This document shows positions 44,100-52,025 of a stretch of 64,000 nt of DNA, in pieces. Within the stretch, counting starts at the first letter, position 1. Each line of letters begins with the position of its first letter. This stretch comes from MWDV01 sp002070715 (GTDB taxonomy: Bacteria; Verrucomicrobiota; Verrucomicrobiia; Limisphaerales; MWDV01): contig DAONTI010000009.1 in assembly GCA_035411585.1 (NCBI GenBank), positions 1 through 64,000 of the forward strand. Direction: 5' to 3'. A program made the position numbers and the translations under genes. The notes beneath the pieces were generated by a model. That model saw only the letters and a list, made by a program, of their open reading frames with translations. It was not told the DNA's origin and searched no databases.

Positions 44100-44144
44100 A
44101 TATTGATAGAATCCGCCGCAACGTAAGCCGAGGCGCGGGGCGCG

Positions 44145-45002
44145 TCAACGGGCGGACCGGGAGGCGAGCGCCGGCGGGATTCCCACTCGGCGCAACTGGC
44201 GTTCGCGTTCGGTTGCCGCCACGGCCATTGCCTGCCGGATGAGTTTTTTATCTGCCGGGGTGAGCCGCGCCCGGTTGACGTAGCGGAGATAAAACCGCAG
44301 CCGTTCGGTGCGGCGAAAAAAGCGCGGGGCCGGGGCGTCCAAAGTGCCCAAATCCTTGGCCCGACTGCGCAAGGCCATTCCCGGAAACCAGCGGCGGCCT
44401 TTGGGGGCGTCAATCAGGAAAAAAGTTTCCGGGTCGGTTCCGGAGAGAATGATATTCCGCCAGAAGTAATCATGGTGGACAAAATGCTGTCCATGCATTT
44501 GCCGCGTGAAATCGGCGAGCCGCTCAATTAACCGGCGGCGGACACGCTGGTTTTCGGGTGCGGACAGCACGGCCAACCCATCGCGGATATAGGCATCCAA
44601 CGGCGTCGGATGAGGCACGCCTTCGGTGATGAGAAACGACCGTTGCAAGCAGCGCGCCTGGCGAAAGACACCCCAAGCCAGCGGCGTGGCGGCGTTGATT
44701 CCCAGCCGTTGCAGGCGCTGTAAACTGGCGAATTCCTTTTGGACTTTGGGCCGGCCGAAAAACGCGCCGCGCAAGGCGCTTTTCCAAATCTCCCGGGCGG
44801 TTCTGAACCAGTATTTCTTGAGAAATAAAATGTGTGGTCGCCCCCCCTTCTCCAAAATAATCCGGCGGACTTCGCTCGTACCGCTGGACGCTACCACTTC
44901 GCCGGCTGTTTGGGTAAATAGGGCTTCAATACGATCCAATCCCTGTTCCCGCAGACGGGCCCGCCACTCGGGAACGACAAACACTTTTTCCGAACGCAAC
45001 AT
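44145..45002 (-). CDS. WaaP/Kdo-type lipopolysaccharide core kinase
   Basis: Protein of 285 residues with a protein-kinase-like fold: ILFLKKYWFRTAREIWKSAL (Lys region), RQARCLQRSFLITEGV, then the catalytic loop FVHHDYFWRNIILSG and metal-binding FFLIDAPKGRRWFPG. WaaP-like kinases phosphorylate heptose or Kdo of the LPS core on the inner membrane. It is one of four kinase genes between 44 and 49.4 kb. The ATG at 45002 lies after a 308-base gap. Confidence 0.85.
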   Translation of the reverse strand: MLRSEKVFVVPEWRARLREQGLDRIEALFTQTAGEVVASSGTSEVRRIILEKGGRPHILFLKKYWFRTAREIWKSALRGAFFGRPKVQKEFASLQRLQRLGINAATPLAWGVFRQARCLQRSFLITEGVPHPTPLDAYIRDGLAVLSAPENQRVRRRLIERLADFTRQMHGQHFVHHDYFWRNIILSGTDPETFFLIDAPKGRRWFPGMALRSRAKDLGTLDAPAPRFFRRTERLRFYLRYVNRARLTPADKKLIRQAMAVAATERERQLRRVGIPPALASRSAR

Positions 45003-45010
45003 GGTTTTAA

Positions 45011-45283
45011 TCAGGTCGATTGGAAGCGGACCATAACAGCATCTGTCAGCGCGCCTGACAACTTAACGGAAGCGCGCATCCCTGTCGGCACCCGGAAGGC
45101 TGCCAATGGTTTCTCAGAAGGGAGTCCGTATCTTACTTCCCGGAGAACCGTCTCCTGATCTGCGACGCGGCGCTGAACTGCGGAATAACCCACGAGGTCG
45201 AGGGGAGCTGTGTTCCCGGTGTTCTGGAATGCGTTGGTTTTCAAATAATTGTCCACGCTAAAAGGGGGATTGCCGTCATGCAA
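45011..45283 (-). other. Gap between two kinase genes with an unconfirmed open frame
   Basis: In 45003-45310 one minus-strand frame is open for about 90 codons (PPFSVDNYLKTNAFQNTG, ADQETVLREVRYGLPSEKPL). It has a protein-like composition but only a TTG or no good start, no ribosome site and no family that I recognise. It could be the tail of a lost gene or a chance frame. I see nothing else in this gap. Confidence 0.25.
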
Positions 45284-45310
45284 TGGAGTTTTCTCAACAG
45301 CTGAGGATCT

Positions 45311-46108
45311 TCAATCCGGGATGCGGCTAGGAGGCCGGTGGAAGTCTTGGAATTTTCGGCGACGTAACAAACGGGTGACCCGCCGTTGGATGCGTTGAAC
45401 CAGGCGCCGATCCCGCCGTCCGGCATATTGATGGAGGAAGCGCAGGCGTTCGCGCGTGGATGCCAGGCGCAGGGGAGCGGTCACGTTCAAGGCCGCGAGA
45501 TCGCGCGCGCGCAACCGCTCCGGCAGTCGGGTCCGCCGATCAAGCCGGGCCATGTCAATCAGGCAAAAAACCGGGTCGCCGTTTTCCGTATCTACGAAGA
45601 TGTGCCGCGTGAACAAGTCGGGTGTGGCCAGACCGGCATCGTGCATTTGCCGGACGAAACGGGCGAGCGCATCAAACACATCCCGTCGCCGGGCGCGATC
45701 CCGGCATGCACCCAGGAACTGTTCCATCGTTTGTCCGGGGGCGCTTTCGGTGATAATAAACGAGAACTTCTCCCACAACGGTCCGCATTCCTCGCCATAG
45801 GCGATCAAGCCCGCCACGGCAATGCCGGCGCGTTCCAAGGCGCGTGAGTTTTCCCATTCCCGCCGCGAGACCGATTCCACGCGTCCTTGCCGCAGCAGGG
45901 ACTTCAATCCGTCTTTGCGATACGGCTTGAGAATCCGCTTGAGATAAAGCACGCGCGCGTGACCGGCGGCCTCGGGGACGTTGATCCGGAAGATGTCGCG
46001 CCGTCCCCGATGATTTTTCACGAGGTCGCCGCGATAAGCTTTCACCTGTTCCAGCGAAGCAAGCCCCAGCTTGTCTAGCAATTCTCGGTGTCGGGCAATG
46101 GCAAACAT
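45311..46108 (-). CDS. WaaP-like lipopolysaccharide core kinase
   Basis: Protein of 265 residues of the same kinase type: LYLKRILKPYRKDGLKSLL, WEKFSFIITESAPGQTMEQF, then a catalytic loop GLATPDLFTRHIFVDTENG and FCLIDMARLDRR. The loop keeps the key Asp and has His in place of Asn, as in E. coli WaaP (DCYICH), so it can be active. It is divergent from the double-kinase gene across 73 bases. Confidence 0.82.
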   Translation of the reverse strand: MFAIARHRELLDKLGLASLEQVKAYRGDLVKNHRGRRDIFRINVPEAAGHARVLYLKRILKPYRKDGLKSLLRQGRVESVSRREWENSRALERAGIAVAGLIAYGEECGPLWEKFSFIITESAPGQTMEQFLGACRDRARRRDVFDALARFVRQMHDAGLATPDLFTRHIFVDTENGDPVFCLIDMARLDRRTRLPERLRARDLAALNVTAPLRLASTRERLRFLHQYAGRRDRRLVQRIQRRVTRLLRRRKFQDFHRPPSRIPD

Positions 46109-46181
46109 GGCATATCCGGTCAGTCCAGGTGGCGGCAGTCTATCCTGCCCCCCTTAAAAACTGAAGCCATCAAAACGCGCT

Positions 46182-47624
46182 GTGCATGAGGCCGGGATTC
46201 AACGTCGTGCAGGATTTGACGCCTTAAATCGAAGTTCCCTATGCTGCGCTGTGTTGCAACGTAAATCCCAAGGCTTCCGTTGGGAAGTCGTCCCGGATTT
46301 TGAACCGCACTTGGCGGCGGTGTGGGACTCGCCGGGGCGTGTGATCAAGGAATCGCCGGCCAAGATCGTGACTTTACTGACGGCTGGCGGGATTGCGGTT
46401 TACGTGAAACGGTATCGCCATCGAGCCGTGGCGCTACGACCGTTGAAGTTTTTCTTCAAAGCCTCGCAGGCCCGGCGGGAGTGGCGTCTGGCCCAACAAC
46501 TGGAAACCTTGGGCGTCCCGACGGTGCGGCATCTTGCGCTGGGAGAACGATGGACTTGGGCCGGCTTGCAAGAATCGGTCTTGATTACCGAAAGTTTTGC
46601 CGGCCAACCGCTGGATCCGGCCAGTGGGTTGGCGCCGCAAGCCGTGCTGGCCTTCGTCGGCCAACTCCACGACCGCGGGGTGCTGCAACATGATTTGCAT
46701 CCGGGCAACATCCTTAGAAACCCCGCAACCGGCGAGATGCGATTGGTGGATCTGCACGGGATCGAGATCAAACCCCAGCTTTCGGCCGCGGAACGCGCGG
46801 CCAATCTCGCTTACTTGGGAATTCACTTGCCACTGTCCCTCGACAAAGAAACCCAAGAGCTCAGTGGGCGCCTGCGCCGGTCGGCCTTGGCGCACCGCGC
46901 CAAGCGATGCCTCAAGCACAACCGTGAATTCGCCCCGCAACGGCATGGCGGTTTGACCTGGCGGGTTCGCCTGCCGTTTGCGGATGCCCAAGTGCGGGCG
47001 ATCATGGCGCGGCCGGATGACTTCCTCGCCCGGCGCGCGGCAATTCTCAAGCCCGGTCGCAGCGCCACGGTGGGGCGGGCCGGCGGGGTTGTGTTGAAGC
47101 GTTACAACCTCCGCAAACTTACAAACCTGCTGAAGGACTTGTTCCGCGCCTCCAAAGCGCGGCGGGCCTTCCGCAAAGCGTATCATTTGGAACTCGCGGG
47201 AGTCCCCACCGCCCGCCCCCTGGCAACGGCGGATCGTCGGCTTGGCGGATTGCTACTCCGCAGTTACCTGCTCATGGAAGAAATTCCCGATGCCCAACAC
47301 CTCGGACAATGGCGGGGCGATCCTTACGTCGCCGCCCGAACCGCCGCCGCCCTGCTGGCGAAGTTGCACCACGAAGGTTTCCGACATCGGGATTTGAAGG
47401 AAACCAATCTCGTGTTTGATCCCGAAGACCGCCTGTTTCTGATTGACTTGGAAGGACTGGAATTTGTCGGCGAGATTTCTGCCCGCCGGGCGGCCCGGGA
47501 TCTGGCGCGACTCCATCGAGCGGTGACGGCTCTACCGCACATTGATGCCCGCCAACGATTTGTTTTCCTCCATGTCTATTGTCGAATACGGGCCATGCGC
47601 CCCTGTTCTTTGCGACGGATTTGA
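46182..47624 (+). CDS. Protein with two tandem LPS-core-kinase domains
   Basis: Protein of about 480 residues. The first kinase domain (about 30-235) has VYVKRYRHRAVALRPLKFFF, VLITESFAGQPLDP, QHDLHPGNILRNP and LVDLHGIEIKP. The second (about 265-475) has VVLKRYNLRKLTNLLKDLF, YLLMEEIPDAQHLGQW, HRDLKETNLVFDP and LIDLEGLEFVG. Both keep Lys, catalytic Asp, loop Asn and metal Asp, so both may be active. A single protein could phosphorylate two core positions (inference). The GTG at 46182 is used, but the first 25 residues look weak and a TTG near 46252 may be the real start. Confidence 0.85.
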   Translation: MHEAGIQRRAGFDALNRSSLCCAVLQRKSQGFRWEVVPDFEPHLAAVWDSPGRVIKESPAKIVTLLTAGGIAVYVKRYRHRAVALRPLKFFFKASQARREWRLAQQLETLGVPTVRHLALGERWTWAGLQESVLITESFAGQPLDPASGLAPQAVLAFVGQLHDRGVLQHDLHPGNILRNPATGEMRLVDLHGIEIKPQLSAAERAANLAYLGIHLPLSLDKETQELSGRLRRSALAHRAKRCLKHNREFAPQRHGGLTWRVRLPFADAQVRAIMARPDDFLARRAAILKPGRSATVGRAGGVVLKRYNLRKLTNLLKDLFRASKARRAFRKAYHLELAGVPTARPLATADRRLGGLLLRSYLLMEEIPDAQHLGQWRGDPYVAARTAAALLAKLHHEGFRHRDLKETNLVFDPEDRLFLIDLEGLEFVGEISARRAARDLARLHRAVTALPHIDARQRFVFLHVYCRIRAMRPCSLRRI

Positions 47625-47653
47625 ATCAACGTTTCGGTTGATGAGTCTCGGGC

Positions 47654-48493
47654 TTAAAACCGCGCCGTCAGTTGCAGGCGCAGCCCCACGCGTTCGCCAT
47701 GCGAAGTCAATCGGAACGGCACGCCGAATTTCACCTCCAACCACGAATTCACCGGGATAATGGCCTGCGGCAACAGCGAGACACTGTTGTATTTCTCAAA
47801 CTCTCCCTGATAATTCAATCCCATGCCCGGCCAGAAATGTTCGTGCAGACGCGTGACCGACGCCGTGTTCAAATCCACCAGGAAAAAATCATCGTTTCCG
47901 CGCGACGGATTCAAATCGTCCGATTTGATATAAGCGCGCACGCCGAGGTTGGCCAACAGACGAACCTGGTCATCGTTAAAACTGCGATCGGCTTTTACGC
48001 CCGCCTGATAGAGTCGCCCTTGATGATTGAGGCGGTCGCCATGGGCGGTTTCCAGAAAGCCGACCCGCCCGCCAGCCCCGAGATACCAGGCAAAATTGAA
48101 GCCGTGGTTCGGGGCGCTCAACAATTGATGCTCCAATATGACGCTTGGCAGATCTAAAACCCCGCCCCAACCCCGCACCCAACTGCGCTGTCCAGTGCCG
48201 ATGACGGTGGCGTCGCCCTCGGTGTAAAGCGGCCAGAGCAGCCGGAATTGCAGCGTGCGATAAAACGGCACCGTTGCTTCAAGGTCGCAGCCCCAGCCGT
48301 CGAAATGATTCATCTCCTGCAATTGGACATCCTCAAAGTAGCGCATGGTGGTGTCCACGGTGATCTTTGACGCCGTCTGGGCATAGCGCACCGAGATGGG
48401 CTGCACCTGATAGTCGGTGTTCGCCGCGCGCAGTAGCGGCGTCACGATGATCATCGCACTAACCCCGGCAAGAATAATTCGTTTGCTGTTCAT
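47654..48493 (-). CDS. Outer-membrane beta-barrel-like protein, function unknown
   Basis: Protein of 279 residues with a signal peptide (IILAGVSAMIIVTPLLRAAN). The sequence then alternates as expected of a beta-barrel: TVPFYRTLQFRLLWPLYTEG, FNFAWYLGAGGRVGFLE, DQVRLLANLGVRAYIKS and the C-terminal EVKFGVPFRLTS and VGLRLQLTARF, ending in Phe as outer-membrane proteins often do. ATG 48493 is used because the signal peptide starts there; ATG 48535 is possible. It sits convergent with the double-kinase gene, 29 bases apart. Confidence 0.7.
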   Translation of the reverse strand: MNSKRIILAGVSAMIIVTPLLRAANTDYQVQPISVRYAQTASKITVDTTMRYFEDVQLQEMNHFDGWGCDLEATVPFYRTLQFRLLWPLYTEGDATVIGTGQRSWVRGWGGVLDLPSVILEHQLLSAPNHGFNFAWYLGAGGRVGFLETAHGDRLNHQGRLYQAGVKADRSFNDDQVRLLANLGVRAYIKSDDLNPSRGNDDFFLVDLNTASVTRLHEHFWPGMGLNYQGEFEKYNSVSLLPQAIIPVNSWLEVKFGVPFRLTSHGERVGLRLQLTARF

Positions 48494-48585
48494 GGGTTTA
48501 GAATGGCTTGGTAACGATTCCAGTCGTACGTTCATGCTCGAGTTGCCCCGCGCGTTTTTGTCAAGCGCCAATAAAATCACATTTT

Positions 48586-49416
48586 TCAAGAATGTCCAGC
48601 CGTGGGCGGCGTTGCGGGACGGGTCTCGTGCCAGTCCTTCGGCCATCGCTTGCGCCGATAAGCCAGAACGGCGCGGATGAGTTTTCGCGCCTCCACGTCC
48701 AGCGATGGACGTCCGAGATACGCGCGGATGAAGGCCGCCCGTTCCGTGCGGGTGCATACTTGCGAGGCCACCTTGTCCAACGAGGCCAGGTCCTTGATCC
48801 GCCGTCGCTCCCGCCCCGGTGACCAGCGGACAAACCCGCCGCGCGGGCAATCAATCCACCACAACTGCGGCGCGGCCGGGGCCCGCCAGGTCACGAGCAA
48901 GTTTCGCCAAACCAGATCGTGATGATAAAAATCGGCAGCGTGAATTCGGCGGGTCATGTCGGCCAATTGATTTCGCAACGTCCGGCGTAAAGACCGGCGT
49001 AGTGAAGACGTCAGCCCGGCCGGGGCTTGGAAAAACTCTTTCAACGAAACCGCATCAGGAATCGCCTGGGTCAAAATAAATGCGCGCCGTAATCGGCCCC
49101 ACCCATCACGTTCCTCACCCCAAGCCATCCGGTGGGCGCAGGGTAGCTCCAAGCGCATAAACACGCCGTAATTATCGTATTCGCAACGGGCCTTGGAAGG
49201 CCGGCCCAGAAAACGCCAGGTGGGCGGAGCGTATTCATACTGTTTGTAGAATACTTCCATCGAACTGCCGTCGGGTTGGACCAGCGTCGCCGGCTTGACG
49301 ATGACGGTTGTCTTGGCGGGGATCGGGCCGGGCAGAAAATGCGCGCGCACAAGGGCCGGAGTATCCAACCCGAGTTGGGCGAACGCATCTTGGAAAGCGG
49401 CGGCGACGATCAACAC
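48586..49416 (-). CDS. WaaP-like lipopolysaccharide core kinase
   Basis: Protein of 276 residues: VIVKPATLVQPDGSSMEVFY, FYKQYEYAPPTWRFLGRPS, RRAFILTQAIPDAVSLKEFF, the catalytic loop FYHHDLVWRNLLVTW and LWWIDCPRGGFVRWSPG. The catalytic Asp, Asn and metal Asp are present. It is the fourth kinase gene of the locus. The start is GTG 49416 or TTG 49413. Confidence 0.83.
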   Translation of the reverse strand: MLIVAAAFQDAFAQLGLDTPALVRAHFLPGPIPAKTTVIVKPATLVQPDGSSMEVFYKQYEYAPPTWRFLGRPSKARCEYDNYGVFMRLELPCAHRMAWGEERDGWGRLRRAFILTQAIPDAVSLKEFFQAPAGLTSSLRRSLRRTLRNQLADMTRRIHAADFYHHDLVWRNLLVTWRAPAAPQLWWIDCPRGGFVRWSPGRERRRIKDLASLDKVASQVCTRTERAAFIRAYLGRPSLDVEARKLIRAVLAYRRKRWPKDWHETRPATPPTAGHS

Positions 49417-49723
49417 GCGGGACGTTTATCGCAAATCCCGATAGGCGTAAATCAAACTCGGTGCATGACCGGCTTGAGGGGGGCCAGGCTGCTTCCGCCT
49501 GCACTCAGCCGGGAGTAAATGCATTTGAATCCGGATTGCCCTCTCCTTTAGCATTTCAACCGATGTGTTTTAGTCTCGCAAATCTGCTGTCTGATTATGG
49601 TTTGCACTCGTCCCGCTTCGCGGACTCTGTTATCTCCACGGTGATTCCGCATCTTGATGCCGAGGAACGCAATCGCCCCGATCAAATCAGCCCCTTGGGA
49701 AATCATCGGTCAAGCCACGCGCG
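49417..49723. other. Intergenic region between divergent LPS kinase and GT9 genes
   Basis: No gene seen in either strand; the open frames have no family features. It must hold the promoters of the kinase (minus) and the glycosyltransferase (plus). No clear operator or repeat was found. Confidence 0.5.
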
Positions 49724-50926
49724 GTGTTCCGCCTGCAAGACCGCGTCTCTTCCCAGACTCCGCATTCTGTTGTGACCCCAGAGTTTGCCCTAACCTTCAA
49801 TCCGCAACCGCACCGCATTCTCGTGCGCGGCGTGAATTGGTTGGGGGACGCCGTGATGACTACGCCGGCACTTCTGCGATTGCGGGAGCGCTTTCCAGAG
49901 GCGCACATCACCCTGCTGACAGCACAAAAAATCGAAGCACTGTGGCAGGGGCATCCGGCGTTGAACGCCGTGCAGTCGTTCCCATCCGGGGCAGGTCTGT
50001 GGTCCGTTAGTGCCCGGCTGCGCGCTCAACGGTTCGATCTCGCACTCGTGTTGCCCAATTCGCCGCGCTCAGCGCTGGAGACTTGGCTGGCGCGGATTCC
50101 CCGTCGCGTGGGCTACGCTCGACCTGGGCGGACAATGTTGTTGACAGATCCACTTCCGCCGCGCCCGGGCGGGGGAGGTATGCGAAAACGCTCGATCGCG
50201 GAAATTAAACGCTGCATTGCCCCCGGCTACCAGCCGTTGAATCCACGGTCGAAGGGCTCCACCGCGGCTGCCGGACGACGCCACCAAATGTATGACTACC
50301 TGCATTTGACCGCAGCGCTAGGAGCGAATCCCGAACCGCTCCCGCCGCAATTGGCGTTGAGCAAAACGGAACGGGACGCCACCCGACAAAAATTTGGTCT
50401 GGAAGAAATTCACGCGGCAGGCACGCCCATTCTCGGTCTGAATCCCGGCGCGGAATACGGCCCGGCCAAACGTTGGCCCGAGGACCGGTTCATCGCGGCC
50501 GCGCGGGAGATTCACCAACGCCGACCTTGCGTCTGGCTGATTTTGGGTGGTTCGGGTGATCGGGCCGTAGCCCGGCGCATCGCCGTACGCTTGGCTCTGC
50601 CTCAACCGTTCCTGCGCAACTTGGCGGGCCAGACATCACTTCGCGAGCTGATGGCGGTGCTGGCCTCCTGCCGGGTGTTGCTAACCAACGACTCCGGTCC
50701 CATGCATGTGGCTGCCGCTTTGGGCACCCCTGTGGTAGTCCCGTTTGGCAGCACTTCATCAGAATTGACCGGCCCGGGCCTGCCGGGAGCCCCCCGCCAT
50801 CACCTGCTGCAATCGGATGCCCCTTGCGCGCCTTGTTTCCGCCGCGAATGCCCGATTGATTTTCGCTGTATGCGGGGCATTACCGTGACGCAAGTCGTGA
50901 ACGCGGTTCTTCACGCCTTATCCTGA
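49724..50926 (+). CDS. waaF: Glycosyltransferase family 9 (LPS heptosyltransferase II-like)
   Basis: Protein of up to 400 residues: RILVRGVNWLGDAVMTTPAL (WaaF-type N-terminus), ALVLPNSPRSALETWLARIP, GYARPGRTMLLTDP, LGLNPGAEYGPAKRWPEDRF, LILGGSGDRAVARRIA, NLAGQTSLRELMAVLASCRV, LLTNDSGPMHVAAALGTPVV and CAPCFRRECPIDFRCM. The RGVNWLGD and GAEYGPAKRWP blocks are typical of ADP-heptose:LPS heptosyltransferase II. The GTG at 49724 is used; a second GTG about 16 codons later is possible. The stop is followed by 240 bases before the PaaX gene. Confidence 0.9.
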   Translation: MFRLQDRVSSQTPHSVVTPEFALTFNPQPHRILVRGVNWLGDAVMTTPALLRLRERFPEAHITLLTAQKIEALWQGHPALNAVQSFPSGAGLWSVSARLRAQRFDLALVLPNSPRSALETWLARIPRRVGYARPGRTMLLTDPLPPRPGGGGMRKRSIAEIKRCIAPGYQPLNPRSKGSTAAAGRRHQMYDYLHLTAALGANPEPLPPQLALSKTERDATRQKFGLEEIHAAGTPILGLNPGAEYGPAKRWPEDRFIAAAREIHQRRPCVWLILGGSGDRAVARRIAVRLALPQPFLRNLAGQTSLRELMAVLASCRVLLTNDSGPMHVAAALGTPVVVPFGSTSSELTGPGLPGAPRHHLLQSDAPCAPCFRRECPIDFRCMRGITVTQVVNAVLHALS

Positions 50927-51080
50927 AAAACGGACGGCCATACCTCCGGTTGCGTTCGCCCGGCCCTCGCCGAACTACGAATTGGCATCAGTCGCCGGCA
51001 CTTCACTTCCCGCAAAGCGCCCGTCGTTCGCTCCCACTCCAACAACGAATCCCTCTCAACGCAACCGTAACACTCCTGCC

Positions 51081-51110
51081 TTGAGAACCAGTGTCAGCGC
51101 GAGGTACAAC
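51081..51110 (+). promoter_or_regulatory. Probable promoter of the PaaX-family gene
   Basis: TTGAGA at 51081-51086, an 18-base spacer and TACAAC at 51105-51110. The palindrome at 51111-51138 begins immediately after the -10 and would cover the transcription start, the expected place for an operator. Confidence 0.45.
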
Positions 51111-51138
51111 AAACTTTGTCGCACCTGCAACAAAGTTT
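51111..51138. promoter_or_regulatory. Palindrome at the paaX-like transcription start, likely operator
   Basis: AAACTTTGT (51111-51119) is inverted by ACAAAGTTT (51130-51138), with GCA/TGC also pairing inside and one mismatch. Its half-site (TGCAACAAAG) is shared with the palindrome at 51975-52000. Confidence 0.5.
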
Positions 51139-51166
51139 TGCGTGACGGTTGCTGCCCTGCCAGCTC

Positions 51167-51964
51167 ATGTTCCGGGTCATGAAGCCCAAGACGGAAGAAC
51201 TCCTGAACTTTCTGCTCTGGTCCGCCGACCAGCTACTGCGGCCCACCTTTCACAATCTGACCGACTCTTACGAAAGTTGGGTCTATCGCAACGGGCTGCT
51301 GCCCCAGGTGACCAAGCTGGAGCGGCTGCAACTCCTCGAACGCGATGCCAAATCGTCAGCGGACCGGCTCTACCGCCTCACCGAGGAAGGCCGCCTGCAT
51401 GCCTTGGGCGGGCGTGATCCGGAAGCCCAATGGGCCCGCCCTTGGGACGGCTACTGGCGGTTGGTGCTGTTTGACGTGCCGACCGGACAGAATGCCCGCC
51501 GCGAACGGTTAAGACGTTACCTGCGCTCGCGGGCTTTCGGCTATTTACAGGGCAGTGTGTGGATTACGCCCGATCCACTGGTGGAGGAACGGCAGATTCT
51601 CAGCGGCGGCAAGATCAATGTGGAATCGCTCCTCCTGCTGGAGGCGCGACCGTGCGCGGGGGAATCGGACGCGGAAATCGTCGCGGGCGCGTGGGACTTC
51701 GAGCGCATCAACCGCCGCTATGCCCGGCATCTGAAAGTGCTGGCGGAGCGTCCGGGCGGCGCGCTGCGGACCGACGCGGCGTCGAAGGCGTTGCTGCGCT
51801 GGGCGGCGGCGGAGCGCGAGGCGTGGCTGGACGCGGTGACGAACGACCCGCTGCTGCCGGGCCGGATTCTGCCGTCCGATTATCTGGGCCAACAAGCGTG
51901 GCGGCGGCGGGTGGAAGTGCTCCGGGACGCCAGCCGGCAACTGCGCACGTTCAAACCCGAATAG
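51167..51964 (+). CDS. PaaX-family transcriptional repressor
   Basis: Protein of 265 residues. An N-terminal winged helix (about 1-75) reads ELLNFLLWSADQLLRPTFHN, then GLLPQVTKLERLQLLERD. The central PaaX_M, a Cas2-like ferredoxin fold, has WRLVLFDVPTGQNARRERLR and YLQGSVWITPDPLVEE. The C-terminal PaaX_C domain ends with WRRRVEVLRDASRQLRTF. PaaX proteins repress phenylacetate or related aromatic degradation genes and release DNA with an acyl-CoA ligand; no such pathway genes are nearby, so the target is unknown. ATG 51167 and ATG 51179 are both possible. Related palindromes flank the gene. Confidence 0.85.
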   Translation: MFRVMKPKTEELLNFLLWSADQLLRPTFHNLTDSYESWVYRNGLLPQVTKLERLQLLERDAKSSADRLYRLTEEGRLHALGGRDPEAQWARPWDGYWRLVLFDVPTGQNARRERLRRYLRSRAFGYLQGSVWITPDPLVEERQILSGGKINVESLLLLEARPCAGESDAEIVAGAWDFERINRRYARHLKVLAERPGGALRTDAASKALLRWAAAEREAWLDAVTNDPLLPGRILPSDYLGQQAWRRRVEVLRDASRQLRTFKPE

Positions 51965-51974
51965 CCTGGTGCAA

Positions 51975-52000
51975 ACTTTTGTTGCATATGCAACAAAAGT
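51975..52000. repeat. Perfect 26-bp palindrome between convergent genes
   Basis: ACTTTTGTTGCAT is followed directly by its reverse complement ATGCAACAAAAGT. It lies 10 bases after the PaaX-family stop and 25 bases before the end of the convergent ADP-ribosylglycohydrolase gene. No T-run follows on either side, so it is not a standard terminator. The half-site ATGCAACAAA resembles that of the upstream palindrome. Confidence 0.75.
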
Positions 52001-52025
52001 CCGTCGTGAGTGCGAGCGAGAACGA

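Noticed and set aside
45011..45283. A 90-residue gene between two kinase genes
   Set aside because: No start codon or ribosome site of quality and no recognisable family; kept only as a low-confidence open frame.
51975..52000. Rho-independent terminator for the PaaX-family gene
   Set aside because: The palindrome is AT-rich with no loop bases and no T-run after it; the shared half-site with the upstream palindrome favours a protein-binding site.
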